DNA from: JABDJZ01 sp047619685
GTDB taxonomy: Bacteria > Bacteroidota > Rhodothermia > Rhodothermales > UBA10348
Reading direction: 5' to 3'
Assembly (NCBI GenBank): GCA_047619685.1
Contig: JBLHLC010000026.1
Coordinates: 1 to 60,841, forward strand
Length of the DNA: 60,841 nt
The position numbers were made by a program, and so were the translations under genes. The notes under the pieces were generated by a model. That model ran no database searches and was not told where the DNA came from. It saw only the letters and a program-made list of their open reading frames with translations. Of this stretch, positions 17,575 through 26,417 are shown in pieces (position 1 is the stretch's first letter; each line of letters opens with the position of its first letter).

Positions 17575-17883
17575 TCAATCCAGAGGCGGGACGCCCGCCC
17601 AAATTTTTTCGTGGAGTTCCTTGGCCCGCTTCAACGCCCGCCGGCCTTTGGGCGAGAGCATGTAGTAAACCCGAGGCCGCCCCCCAGATTCTCCCCGCCG
17701 AGGGTCCTTCCGCACAAACCCCCTGTCCGCAAGCGCATCCAGCGAGACCCAAAGGCTCCCAACAGTAACCCTCTTGTCCGCCCGCCGAGCCAACTCCTCC
17801 AAAATAGAAGTACTAAAAGCCTCCTCCCCGAGACAATGCACGGCAATGAGAAGCGTTTCGTCGGAAAGGGTAAGCTGTTTCAT
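17575..17883 (-). CDS. PadR-family transcriptional regulator
   Basis: 102 residues with a winged-helix of PadR type: residues 1-45 give the helix-turn-helix region (ILEELARRADKRVTVGSLWVSLDALADRGFV), followed by the wing (GRPRVYYMLSPKGRRALKRA). It lacks the long C-terminal dimerisation domain, so it belongs to the short PadR-s2 group. It is 85 bases upstream of argG on the same strand. Control of the arginine operon or of itself is possible but not shown by any operator that I can recognise. Confidence 0.82.
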   Translation of the reverse strand: MKQLTLSDETLLIAVHCLGEEAFSTSILEELARRADKRVTVGSLWVSLDALADRGFVRKDPRRGESGGRPRVYYMLSPKGRRALKRAKELHEKIWAGVPPLD

Positions 17884-18009
17884 AAAGTCGCTGGCCCCAC
17901 CAAATTACTAAATCCTCGCAATATGTAAAAACCCATGCCTGCCGCCCCGCCCCGCGTCGCCCCGCCGCCGCGTCACACCACGAGCGAAGCGATGTGCCCC
18001 CCCGTCGGG

Positions 18010-18195
18010 TTGCCGTGCAGCAGAAGGAAGACCTGGCCGAAACAACTCCTTATTCACGCCGATCAGGCGGCTTACTCGGACCTTGTTCGGTTACGAGACG
18101 ATTACATCGGCATCCTCTATGAAGCAGGATCTGATCAGGACCACGGGTATGAAGGCATCGCCTTCCAGAGGGTGGCCGTCATTGAACTGAAGTAG
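18010..18195 (+). pseudogene. C-terminal remnant of an exo-alpha-sialidase (BNR) gene
   Basis: The 327-base interval between the PadR gene and the ABC-F gene holds an open plus-strand reading that matches the end of bacterial sialidases: KTWPKQLLIHADQAAYSDLV, then a segment ending DDYIGILYEAGSDQ, then GYEGIAFQRVAVIELK and TAG. KTWP is the tail of an Asp-box and GILYE...YE.I.F is the usual last strand. Upstream of about 18010 the frame becomes low-complexity Pro/Ala/Arg and no sialidase sequence continues. So only about 55-60 codons survive. It ends 15 bases before the ABC-F start. Confidence 0.6.
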
Positions 18196-18210
18196 CCGCC
18201 CAAGTACCGA

Positions 18211-20100
18211 ATGAACATCCTGACTATCGAGGGGCTCCACAAGAGCTTCGGTATGAAACCCCTTCTGGACGCTGTCACCTTTGGCTTGGCAGACGACGAA
18301 AAGATGGGGCTGATTGGCGCAAACGGGTCGGGAAAGACCACGCTGATGCGCATCATCGCCGGGCTGGACACCTCCGACGGCGGCCGGATCATGATTCCCA
18401 GCGGAGCCCGGGTCGCGTATCTGCCACAAAATCCGGAATTCGAGGGTGAGCAGTCCGTTCTGGACGCCGTCTTTGATCAAGGAGACCCCAACCTTCGCCT
18501 GCTTCACGACTACGAGGAGGCGTCGCATGCACTCGCAAACAGCGACGGAACGGACGAAGCAGTCCTGGAGCGCATCTCTGAACTGAGCCACCAACTGGAT
18601 GTAACCGGCGGCTGGGACAGGGAGGCGAATGCCCATGCGATTCTGGACAGACTCGGCATAGTTGACACAGATGCGCTCGTCGGCACCCTCTCGGGCGGCC
18701 AGCGAAAGCGGGTGGCTCTGGCGCGGGCGCTTCTGCTCCAGCCCGCCCTCCTTCTTCTGGACGAGCCCACCAACCATCTGGACACCGAAACCATCAGTTG
18801 GCTGGAGACCTATCTGGCCCGTTACAACGGCGCCCTTCTCCTGGTCACGCATGATCGGTACTTCCTGGATCGTGTCACCAACCGGATGCTTGAGGTCGAG
18901 CCCGGCGGCGTCAACAAGTACGAAGGCAACTACACCCGGTATCTGGAGCTCAAGGAGGAGCAGGAGGCGCTTGCGGAAGCCAACGAAAGAACCCGCCAGA
19001 ACCTGGCGCGGCGTGAGCTGGCGTGGCTGCGCCGAGGAGCGAAGGCCCGGACTACCAAAGCCAAGTACCGGGTAGAACGCGCGGTGGCACTTCAAGAGGG
19101 CGGCCGGAGTGCTTCGGGCGGTCGTATCGAGCTTACTGCCGCCTCCACCCGGCTCGGGAAGAAGGTGGTTGAACTGGATCGCCTGACGAAGGGGTACGAC
19201 GGAAGGACACTGGTTCGAGAGTACTCGCGAATCCTCACCAAGGATGACCGCATTGGCATCATCGGCGCAAACGGTTCTGGAAAGACGACGCTTCTGGAGA
19301 TGATTGCAGGCAACGTCATGCCTGACTCTGGCCGGATCGAAGTCGGGGATACCGTCAAGATTGGCTATTTCGACCAGGAGGGATACCCGCTCGATGACAC
19401 AAAACGTGTGATCGACACCGTCACGGACATTGCCGAGAGTGTGCGGACCGCGGACGGCACCTTCATTTCGGCCAGCCAAATGCTGGAACGGTTCCTATTC
19501 CCCCCAGCCGTTCAGTACACGCCCGTCGCCAAACTTTCGGGTGGCGAGCGCCGGCGACTCCATCTGCTGCTGGTGCTGATGGGGGCTCCAAACGTGCTCC
19601 TTTTGGATGAGCCTACAAACGATCTGGACATACGCACACTGGCGGCGCTGGAGGAATACCTGGACACCTTCCCCGGCGTCCTGATTGTGGTCTCGCACGA
19701 TCGCTGGTTCCTGGACCGGACCATCGATGAGATCCTGCGTTTCGAGGGCGAGGGTGTCATCCGGAGCTACCCGGGAGACTACAGCGCCTACCTGGAGATA
19801 AGGGCCCGCGAGGATGCAGCGCTTGTCTCGGCTCAAAAGGTCACAACGCCTTCGTCCAAGCAGGCCAAGAAATCGGCCCCGCCGGCCAGCAAGTTGTCCT
19901 TCAAGGAGAAGACGGAGCTTGCCGAGGCGGAGAAGCGGATCCAGAAGGGCGAGGCCCGGAAAGAGGAAATAGAGGCGACGCTCAGTGCCAACCCCTCGGA
20001 TTTCGGGATCATTGAGGCGTTGTCCCAGGAACTGGGCGAGCTGACCAAGGTGCTGGATCGTGATGTCGAACGCTGGTCCGAGCTGGCGGAGCGGGCGTAG
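18211..20100 (+). CDS. uup: ABC-F family ATPase (Uup-like)
   Basis: 629 residues with two ABC cassettes and no membrane segments. Walker A GANGSGKTT occurs at about residue 36 and again at about 352. Signature LSGG is at about 160 and 442. Each cassette has LLLDEPTN.LD. Residues about 530-629 form a charged coiled-coil tail with two helices, the arrangement of Uup, which binds DNA and ribosomes. Family members act on translating ribosomes or in recombination-associated DNA processing. The linker between the cassettes contains RRELAWLRRGAKARTTK, typical of Uup/EttA. It is a single transcription unit by spacing. Confidence 0.92.
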   Translation: MNILTIEGLHKSFGMKPLLDAVTFGLADDEKMGLIGANGSGKTTLMRIIAGLDTSDGGRIMIPSGARVAYLPQNPEFEGEQSVLDAVFDQGDPNLRLLHDYEEASHALANSDGTDEAVLERISELSHQLDVTGGWDREANAHAILDRLGIVDTDALVGTLSGGQRKRVALARALLLQPALLLLDEPTNHLDTETISWLETYLARYNGALLLVTHDRYFLDRVTNRMLEVEPGGVNKYEGNYTRYLELKEEQEALAEANERTRQNLARRELAWLRRGAKARTTKAKYRVERAVALQEGGRSASGGRIELTAASTRLGKKVVELDRLTKGYDGRTLVREYSRILTKDDRIGIIGANGSGKTTLLEMIAGNVMPDSGRIEVGDTVKIGYFDQEGYPLDDTKRVIDTVTDIAESVRTADGTFISASQMLERFLFPPAVQYTPVAKLSGGERRRLHLLLVLMGAPNVLLLDEPTNDLDIRTLAALEEYLDTFPGVLIVVSHDRWFLDRTIDEILRFEGEGVIRSYPGDYSAYLEIRAREDAALVSAQKVTTPSSKQAKKSAPPASKLSFKEKTELAEAEKRIQKGEARKEEIEATLSANPSDFGIIEALSQELGELTKVLDRDVERWSELAERA

Positions 20101-20242
20101 TTTCTGTGGTCTTGTCGAGGTAGCCCATCGCGGCGATCGACGGTTGCGGGCCTTCCAGGCTCTCCCTCACACGACTCGCTCCGATAACCCTACAGGGTGA
20201 CTCAGGTTGGGGCCATATTGTGAGAAGCAGATCCTTGATGCT

Positions 20243-21478
20243 ATGAAGCGCCTTGCTCTCTTGCTGCGGCAATTCTCCGCCCTTGCACCGCACACACGGT
20301 TCCCAACCTGGTGCCTGCTCGTCTGCTCTTTCGCGGTCCATCCCGTCAGCGCGCAGACCTGGACTGTGGCAAAGAATGTCGACTTTATTACAGCGCTGGC
20401 CGTTGATGCGGGTGGACAGGGCTGGATTCTAGTACGCGGCCGGAAGGTGCTGCGGTCCGCAAATGCCATTGACTGGCAGGTTGCGATAGAAAACATGTCG
20501 CTCGCCAACCTGTGGGCTGACTCGACCACGGTGTACGCAATCGGAAGCGGTCTTGCGGTTGCAAGCGACACCTCCGCTCCGGTTCTCTTGCCGAACATTT
20601 ACCTGGCGTCCGCAATGGTGGTCGGCTCTCGTGTCGTTGTCGGAACGGCGAATGGGGTCGTCATGGAGTCCAGAGACGCGGGTCAGGGCTGGGATGTCGT
20701 GAATGCGGACCAACTCCCTTTTAGCGTTGCACACATCAGACACGTGGCGTTTACCTCAAACGCCCTTAGCTACACCCAGCGGAGACTAGATGCGGACACG
20801 ACCCGGCTCTTCTATAGCACAGGAAGCGAATGGACGATGTCCGATTTTCCAGCCACGTCTGTTAAGGTGTGGAACGATAGTATGTATGTCTGGACCGGAT
20901 CGAAGATTCTGGTCTCGGGGGATGGCCGTGACTGGGACCTGATGCGTGCGACTCCAGGGCCACTGAAGTATGGCTACCCGTGGGCAATGCTGGGGGATCG
21001 AATTGCTCTATCCTTGCCGGAGGCCCTCCTCGTTTCGGGCGATCGTGGACGAACCTGGCATGACTACTCCGTAGGCATATGGGACCTCCCCGTGTTGCAT
21101 CTCGCCTTTGCCCCCAATGGAGAGCTATGGATCAACTCCAGCGTGCTGATGCAGAAATCCCGTGAACCGCTGCCGATCGCAACGAATACTGGAGTCGCGA
21201 CCGACGAGCTACCCGCGTCCGCGAAACTGCTTTCCGCGGTGTATCCCAATCCGGCAAACTCGACGGTCACCATTGGGATGGCAGGTAGCGCTCGGCGCAT
21301 CACCGTCACCGTTCACGATGTTTTGGGTCGGACCGTGGCGACCGTCTTTGACGGCATAGTCGCGAGCGGCAAGGTCTTGGTTGCTTGGGATGCCACGGAC
21401 CTAAATCCTGGTACTTACCTGATCCGAGCGGTGGCAGGCAAGGCTACAGACACGTCGGTGCTCTTTGTCACTCACTGA
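20243..21478 (+). CDS. Secreted BNR-type protein with T9SS type A sorting domain
   Basis: 411 residues from the ATG at 20243; the frame is open to 20207 but the signal peptide MKRLALLLRQF...HPVSAQ begins here. The central part is a WD/BNR-like propeller with repeated SxDG elements, the clearest being SGDRGRTWHDYS, an Asp-box. The last 85 residues begin LLSAVYPNPANSTVTI and contain DVLGRTVATV and LNPGTYLIRAV, the type IX secretion (Por) C-terminal signal. The protein is therefore probably exported to the surface by T9SS. Substrate or function unknown. Confidence 0.85.
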   Translation: MKRLALLLRQFSALAPHTRFPTWCLLVCSFAVHPVSAQTWTVAKNVDFITALAVDAGGQGWILVRGRKVLRSANAIDWQVAIENMSLANLWADSTTVYAIGSGLAVASDTSAPVLLPNIYLASAMVVGSRVVVGTANGVVMESRDAGQGWDVVNADQLPFSVAHIRHVAFTSNALSYTQRRLDADTTRLFYSTGSEWTMSDFPATSVKVWNDSMYVWTGSKILVSGDGRDWDLMRATPGPLKYGYPWAMLGDRIALSLPEALLVSGDRGRTWHDYSVGIWDLPVLHLAFAPNGELWINSSVLMQKSREPLPIATNTGVATDELPASAKLLSAVYPNPANSTVTIGMAGSARRITVTVHDVLGRTVATVFDGIVASGKVLVAWDATDLNPGTYLIRAVAGKATDTSVLFVTH

Positions 21479-21610
21479 CCTTGCCTTGGAACGTGGGTTC
21501 GTGCACGCCATGGCCGCATCAGGCGATACCCTCGGGGCCGGCGGGAATTCGAGCAGGAGTTGGTGGGATTGGATGCTTGTTCTCTACTTTCGGTAGGGGC
21601 ATGCAACCCG

Positions 21611-21640
21611 GGAGTGGACCCTCTCCTTCGATTCCACTCC
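21611..21640. other. Inverted repeat in intergenic DNA
   Basis: GGAGTGGA (21611-21618) is repeated inverted as TCCACTCC (21633-21640), with a 14-base loop. It lies in the 250-base gap after the T9SS-sorted gene. There is no U-run after it on either strand, so it is not a standard intrinsic terminator. The rest of the gap holds no gene that I can see. Confidence 0.4.
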
Positions 21641-21673
21641 GAGACGCTCAAACAGGCACCCGATGTGGAAAAT

Positions 21674-21696
21674 GGGGCCTGCTTACACTAGGCCCC
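21674..21696 (-). terminator. Probable intrinsic terminator of the TfoX-like gene
   Basis: A perfect 7-base stem GGGGCCT / AGGCCCC with a 9-base loop lies 33 bases beyond the minus-strand stop at 21729. Read on the minus strand, the stem is followed by ATTTTCC, a short U-run. It could also slow plus-strand transcripts, but the U-run favours the minus strand. Confidence 0.55.
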
Positions 21697-21728
21697 GTTT
21701 CCGCCGCCGCGTCGCCATCGAGGCTGGA

Positions 21729-22070
21729 CTACCCGCGCTTCTTCCCCTTCTTCGCGCTCCGCGCCACCGCGATAGCCTTCTCCGCCCAGACCTGCAGTTT
21801 CTCTGGATCCTCCAGGACGTCAACGGGGACCTCCCAGTATTTCATGGCCCGGTCATCGCCGTAGGGACGGAATGGCTCCATCCCGGCGGCTTCGAAATCG
21901 CCTTGATTGGAATCGTCCACCTTGAAGAACAGCCGGTCGTCACCGAGGACGGCAAAGAAGTACCCGTCGGCGTAGAGGCCGACTCCGCCGAACATGCTCT
22001 TTGAGGTGACAAGCGGGACCTGCTCCAGTTGTTCGAGGACGAAGGCCTGGAAGCCAGGAGTGATAGCCAT
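21729..22070 (-). CDS. TfoX N-terminal domain protein
   Basis: 113 residues. The block SMFGGVGLYADGYFFAVLGDDRLFFKVDD matches the TfoX/Sxy N-terminal domain. The C-terminal helical domain of the competence regulator is absent, and the protein ends in a lysine-rich tail (ARSAKKGKKRG). Stand-alone N-terminal TfoX proteins are common and mostly uncharacterised, so a role in competence should not be assumed. A VOC-family gene is 25 bases upstream on the same strand. Confidence 0.85.
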   Translation of the reverse strand: MAITPGFQAFVLEQLEQVPLVTSKSMFGGVGLYADGYFFAVLGDDRLFFKVDDSNQGDFEAAGMEPFRPYGDDRAMKYWEVPVDVLEDPEKLQVWAEKAIAVARSAKKGKKRG

Positions 22071-22095
22071 ATGATTATCTCGCGGTCCCGCTCAC

Positions 22096-22488
22096 CTAAT
22101 GCCTGACCTCGGACATCATGGCGAGGAGGTTTCCGTCGGGATCGCGGAGAAAGGCCATCCAAAGCTCGTGATCCGGCATCCGCGCAACCAGGTGGGGGTC
22201 CGTTTCAAAGTTCACTTCCCGCGCCGTCAGCACCTGAAACACGGCGTCCAGGTCCTCCACCTTGAAGTAGATAACGGAGCCCTGACCGGCTCGCTCGGAG
22301 GCCGGGCTGTCCAGCATCAAACGGACGCCGTTGCAGTTGAAGAAGCCCAGCCCAGGAGGTGCGTAAAAGAGGAAGTCCATACCCAGGACATCGCGATAGA
22401 AAGCAATCGCGCGGTCTATGTCTGTGACCGGGACGGAAATTTGGCCTATCTGCCCCAGAAGAAAATCTGAACCGTTAGCGTTGGTCAT
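22096..22488 (-). CDS. VOC-superfamily (glyoxalase/bleomycin-resistance-like) protein
   Basis: 130 residues with the paired beta-alpha-beta-beta-beta units of the vicinal-oxygen-chelate fold: IGQISVPVTDIDRAIAFYRDVLGMDF at the start and ELWMAFLRDPDGNLLAMMSE at the end. The end motif contains a glutamate at the usual metal-ligand position. Start is taken at ATG 22488, because the longer frame to 22521 would overlap the upstream gene. Substrate unknown. Confidence 0.85.
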   Translation of the reverse strand: MTNANGSDFLLGQIGQISVPVTDIDRAIAFYRDVLGMDFLFYAPPGLGFFNCNGVRLMLDSPASERAGQGSVIYFKVEDLDAVFQVLTAREVNFETDPHLVARMPDHELWMAFLRDPDGNLLAMMSEVRH

Positions 22489-22498
22489 AGGCTCGATC

Positions 22499-23416
22499 CT
22501 ATTGATTTGCACGCGCCACAAGAATCCCCACTTGAGCCCGCACGCCCATCACGTAGTCCCCAAGACTCGGTGACACTTTGACACCGCCCGAGGTGGAAGC
22601 GTGGAGCAGTCCCACCGAGCCGTCGTCGTTGATATAAACAAGACCCGTGTGGGTAACGTCCAGGCCTTCAATATTGGTTACCGTTGCCACGAGGTCGCCC
22701 GGCTGAAGTCTGCCGTACGCGCTGGCGATCTCGTCCTGCGGAATAAAGAACAACCGGATGCGGGCGTTGAGGTCCGCCTCGACATTCTCGATGCACTGAA
22801 ACTCGCTGTCGTCCTTGAGCGCGGGATACGCGCCGCGGTTTGCGGTCATGAACCCGTAATCCTTCGAAAACGGGATGCCACCCGCCTCTTCCGTCACATC
22901 ACTGACCAGGCCTCGGCGAGCGTTTGCGTCCACCCATTCGGTGAAATAGTGCAGACGGCTGCAGTAGGTCCCGGCAGTCCCCTGCCGATAGCGCTGCTCC
23001 TCGGTACGCTGTACGTAGCCCGCGAAGGTGGTATCACCCGCTGCGACGCCCCTCGCCATGGCAAGGATCGCTTCGATGTACGTGAAACAGTCGAAGGCAT
23101 CCAGCCGAGCGACCACGACCTCTTTTCCGAAGCCGTCCAATGGACCCGCCACGTAGGGGACACCCAGGTAGCGCTCTCCAAGTCGGATCATGATCTCGCC
23201 GAGCGGAAGGCCGGCGAGGCCTTCCGCTTCGGCGAAGATCATGGCTGCTCGGAACCGGCCGCGGGTATCGTTGCCCGTGGTATCGGCGTAAACGGCCGCT
23301 GGCTCGTGTAGCACCGCGGTCACCGAGTGGACCGCCGGGTGCTCCCCGGGGTCCCCGGCGAGGCAACCCAGAGCCGGGATGGCAATCGTCAGAAAGGCCG
23401 CAATTCGAAGCGTCAT
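22499..23416 (-). CDS. DUF1460 amidase-like protein, exported
   Basis: 305 residues. The N-terminus is a signal peptide with a possible lipobox (IPALGC). The DUF1460 domain fills residues about 60-300: the nucleophile region DAFDCFTYIEAIL, the CSRLHYFTEWV block and the histidine in VTHTGLVYINDDG. The family adopts an NlpC/P60-like fold and is thought to act on peptidoglycan-derived substrates (N-acetylmuramoyl-L-alanine amidase-like). It probably works in the periplasm. Spacing to the VOC gene (10 bases) suggests co-transcription. Confidence 0.82.
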   Translation of the reverse strand: MTLRIAAFLTIAIPALGCLAGDPGEHPAVHSVTAVLHEPAAVYADTTGNDTRGRFRAAMIFAEAEGLAGLPLGEIMIRLGERYLGVPYVAGPLDGFGKEVVVARLDAFDCFTYIEAILAMARGVAAGDTTFAGYVQRTEEQRYRQGTAGTYCSRLHYFTEWVDANARRGLVSDVTEEAGGIPFSKDYGFMTANRGAYPALKDDSEFQCIENVEADLNARIRLFFIPQDEIASAYGRLQPGDLVATVTNIEGLDVTHTGLVYINDDGSVGLLHASTSGGVKVSPSLGDYVMGVRAQVGILVARANQ

Positions 23417-23480
23417 GCCGTGACTCGAGAGTGGGGAAGATCAACCGCGGCGGGGTCGCCCCGGATCCCTCCCCCAGGAC

Positions 23481-23903
23481 TCAGTCACCCTGGTCGGATA
23501 CCATTCCGAGCGTCGCCCCGATGGCGGCACCTCCAATGGCGGCCATAACGGTGCCCCCCAGGATGTCCACCACCATCGCTACCAGACCGCCGGTGTACAT
23601 GGTGGTCATCGAGAACATGCCCGTCGCAAACCCTGCCATTACCAGGAAGCCGACCACAGCCGCCGCCGAAGCACCCGATTTCCAGGTGGATATGTTCGCC
23701 CACTTCGTGAAGATGTACGTGTACAGAGCCGCTGACAGCGCCGTCGAGATCAACAGCCAGAGCCAATTGGGCGGATCGACCGCAATCGAAGTGTTAGTGT
23801 TCTCGGCCATGTAGCCCGACAACAAAACACCGTAAATCAGGAAACCGGCAAGGAATAGTGCGACGGTACCAACTGCGGTACCTGCCAAGAATCGTTTGTC
23901 CAT
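23481..23903 (-). CDS. Four-span small membrane protein (DUF1761-like)
   Basis: 140 residues from the ATG at 23903 (MDKRFLAGT); the frame is open to 24035 but the added segment is polar and not conserved-looking. Four hydrophobic segments are visible, the first being AVGTVALFLAGFLIYGVLLSGY. The layout and the opening pattern (helix, then GFxxYGxLL.GY) resemble the proteins at 32267 and 49516 in this window, suggesting one small-membrane-protein family. Function unknown. Confidence 0.68.
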   Translation of the reverse strand: MDKRFLAGTAVGTVALFLAGFLIYGVLLSGYMAENTNTSIAVDPPNWLWLLISTALSAALYTYIFTKWANISTWKSGASAAAVVGFLVMAGFATGMFSMTTMYTGGLVAMVVDILGGTVMAAIGGAAIGATLGMVSDQGD

Positions 23904-24070
23904 GTACGCCTCGAGAGGGCTAGGGTGAATACCTGACGGCAATTCTCTGCCCACGGAGAACCATTCAATGTGCACCTCCACCGGGTGTTCACGCAAGTCT
24001 GGGTCGTATTCTTGTGGCCGGCCCGCTTTCACCATGACTCAGAAAACAACCTTATAGGCAAATCCCGCCC

Positions 24071-25540
24071 ATGAGTGACCCGGTAGAGCCTGTCAACGTG
24101 GACGTCCTGATTGTCGGCGCCGGCATCTCGGGAATCGGGATGGCTTGGCACCTTCAGCAGAAGTGCCCAGGCCTTTCCTATACCATCCTGGAGGCACGGG
24201 AGGCCATTGGGGGTACCTGGGACCGGTTTCAGTATCCCGGCATCCGGTCTGACAGCGACATGTATACCTTCGGGTTCGCGTTTCGCCCATGGACCGCCGG
24301 CGGGGCGTTCGCCGATGGTCCCGCGATTCGGGAGTACGTCCGCGCGACGGCCACCGACAATGGGATCGACCAGCACATCCGTTTCGGCCATCGCGTAGCC
24401 TCGGCGGATTTCGATACCAAAACCGCACGGTGGCACGTGGAGACGGAGCGTGGCGAGGTGTTTTCCGCCCGATTCCTGACCATGTGCTCCGGGTATTACC
24501 GATACGACAGGGGGTATGAACCGACCTTTCCGGGAGCGGAGGATTTCGCCGGGACAATCGTGCACCCGCAACAGTGGGATCCCGCGTTTGACTACGCAAA
24601 CAAGCGGGTAATCATCATTGGGAGCGGGGCCACCGCCGTTACCATGGTACCCGCGATGGCGGAAGGAGCGGCTCATGTGACCATGCTGCAGCGCTCCCCC
24701 TCGTTCATCGCGGCGCAGCCGTCCCGCGACACCATCGCCCAATTCCTGAAGGCCGTGCTTCCGGCCGGCCTTGCCCACAGGACGACGCGGATGAAGAACG
24801 TACTGCGGGCCATTTTCTTCTACGAACTGTCCCAGCGCTTCCCTGAGTTTGTCAAAAACGGCGTCCTCAAGGCAGCCCGGGAGGCCTTGGGCCCAGATGC
24901 GAACGTTGAAAAGCATTTTTCACCTACCTACAAACCGTGGGATCAACGATTCTGCCTGGCACCTGACGGCGATTTTTTTGACGCCCTCGGGTCGGGCAAA
25001 GCCTTGATCGTCACAGACAGAATTGAACGGTTTACGCCCGGCGGCATCCTCCTGGAATCCGGGCAGGAGTTGAGCGCGGACGTCATCGTGACAGCCACGG
25101 GCCTGCAGATGTATCTGTTTGGAGGCACGGCTCTAAGCGTCGACGGCGAGCGCTACATTCCCCAACAGCACTACACCTACCGGGGCATGATGCTGAGCGG
25201 ACTCCCCAATTTTGCCGTCGCGTTCGGCTATACCAACGCATCGTGGACGCTCAAGGTGGACCTCACGGCCGAGCGCGTTTGTCGGACACTCAATTACATG
25301 GACGCCAAAGGCTTCGACATGGCCATACCGGTGCCACCGGATGACATGGAGTCCGCTCCCATGCTCAATTTTTCCTCGGGCTACGTCCAGCGTGCCCTTC
25401 CCGGGATCCCCCGCCAAGGCACGAAAGCGCCCTGGCGAACCTACCAAAACTACATTCAGGACATGATGGCGATTCGTTTCGGCCGCATTGAGGACGGCCA
25501 CATGCGGTTTCGGCGGCGGAATGACGGATCAACAGCCTAA
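24071..25540 (+). CDS. Flavin-containing monooxygenase, Baeyer-Villiger type
   Basis: 489 residues. The FAD-binding Rossmann motif VLIVGAGISGIGMAWHLQ is at residues about 14-31, and the second (NADPH) one is RVIIIGSGATAVTMVPAM. Between them is FAGTIVHPQQWDP, which fits the FxGxxxHxxxW signature of Baeyer-Villiger monooxygenases. The C-terminal part carries FSPTYKPWDQRFCLAPDGD. It likely inserts oxygen into a ketone or oxidises a heteroatom. Substrate unknown. It overlaps the next gene by 20 bases. Confidence 0.9.
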   Translation: MSDPVEPVNVDVLIVGAGISGIGMAWHLQQKCPGLSYTILEAREAIGGTWDRFQYPGIRSDSDMYTFGFAFRPWTAGGAFADGPAIREYVRATATDNGIDQHIRFGHRVASADFDTKTARWHVETERGEVFSARFLTMCSGYYRYDRGYEPTFPGAEDFAGTIVHPQQWDPAFDYANKRVIIIGSGATAVTMVPAMAEGAAHVTMLQRSPSFIAAQPSRDTIAQFLKAVLPAGLAHRTTRMKNVLRAIFFYELSQRFPEFVKNGVLKAAREALGPDANVEKHFSPTYKPWDQRFCLAPDGDFFDALGSGKALIVTDRIERFTPGGILLESGQELSADVIVTATGLQMYLFGGTALSVDGERYIPQQHYTYRGMMLSGLPNFAVAFGYTNASWTLKVDLTAERVCRTLNYMDAKGFDMAIPVPPDDMESAPMLNFSSGYVQRALPGIPRQGTKAPWRTYQNYIQDMMAIRFGRIEDGHMRFRRRNDGSTA

Positions 25541-25736
25541 TCCAAGTCGCTCGGGGAGAGCGCCGATTCCGGTCCAGGGTTCGATCCGACTTATCTTGGA
25601 GCTCAGCTTCTTCGGAGCCGCGGCCTGGACGTTGTACGGCTCAGGTCTAACGACGCGTAGTCTTGCGATGCTGGCGGCCGTCGTCTTGCACTACGCGACA
25701 TCGTATGGCCGCATTAACTGGTTATTGGAGAGATAG
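25521..25736 (+). CDS. Short YrdB-like (DUF2568) membrane protein
   Basis: 71 residues from the internal ATG at 25521, which overlaps the monooxygenase stop. There are two membrane segments (LILELSFFGAAAWTLY and LAMLAAVVLHYATSYGRINWLL). The ending VLHYATSYGRINWLLER matches the hallmark end of YrdB-family proteins, which usually contain a further N-terminal half. This copy may be a short form or may have lost the first half. Confidence 0.6.
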   Translation: MTDQQPNPSRSGRAPIPVQGSIRLILELSFFGAAAWTLYGSGLTTRSLAMLAAVVLHYATSYGRINWLLER

Positions 25737-25739
25737 ACC

Positions 25740-26417
25740 ATGCTACGCAGAACCGTTTCCGTCTTCGCCTTTGTCCTTGCCGCAATAGCCGTGGTTGTTG
25801 GAATTGGAAGGGCGCAAGAAACTCCTGGCTTAGAGGACGCCGCAACATTCATGGATGCCGCGTTTGCAGACATCTGTGCTCGCGATCATGGTCCGGACGC
25901 GCCGACCGGCGATGCCGTTTACGAGATCAACTACCGAAACTCGTGGCAGGATGAGTCGGAACCTGATGAGGTCTTCAAGCTCTTTCGGATGAGCTGCTAT
26001 ATGGCCGCGTATAATTCAGGCCAGATCTACCTGACCCGCGGGTGGGATGCTGGGTTTGAAATCTTGAGCTTTGCCGAACCGGCCGTCACGTACGATTACG
26101 CAGACGAGAAAGAGGCCACGCTACGATCCCTTCCGGTCGTGAAGGGGTTCTCCGCAACCACAACAATGACCAACAGCAACTTTGACCCGGAGACAAACAC
26201 CCTGACCACCTTCGTGAAATGGCGAGGCCTCGGGGATGCCTGGAGCGCTGGGACGTGGTCGTTCGACGAAGGCAGGTTTATTCTTACCCGGTTTGTGGTA
26301 GACCCCACTTGGTCTGCCAATCTGGACCCACTACCCGACGGCGAAATAGACCTGGAGAGCTTTGAAGTTTTTCCGCAAGTCAGGGTCCAGCCCGAATCCA
26401 ATCAGGCGATACGCTAA
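25740..26417 (+). CDS. Exported DUF1176-like protein
   Basis: 225 residues with an N-terminal signal peptide ending near GRAQE. The C-terminal section WRGLGDAWSAGTWSFDEGRFILTRF resembles the end of DUF1176 proteins (GLGDCGSxGxWxWDG). Two cysteines (ICARD and MSCYMAA) may pair in the periplasm. It lies 3 bases after the YrdB-like gene and its stop abuts the ABC exporter start, so the three may share a transcript. Role unknown. Confidence 0.6.
   Translation: MLRRTVSVFAFVLAAIAVVVGIGRAQETPGLEDAATFMDAAFADICARDHGPDAPTGDAVYEINYRNSWQDESEPDEVFKLFRMSCYMAAYNSGQIYLTRGWDAGFEILSFAEPAVTYDYADEKEATLRSLPVVKGFSATTTMTNSNFDPETNTLTTFVKWRGLGDAWSAGTWSFDEGRFILTRFVVDPTWSANLDPLPDGEIDLESFEVFPQVRVQPESNQAIR

Noticed and set aside
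18091..19479. 462-codon minus-strand frame opposite the ABC-F gene
   Set aside because: Shadow of the ABC-F coding strand. No recognisable motif.
21620..21645. TTCGATTCC resembling a tRNA T-loop
   Set aside because: No acceptor, D or anticodon stems can be built around it; it is the loop of a simple inverted repeat.
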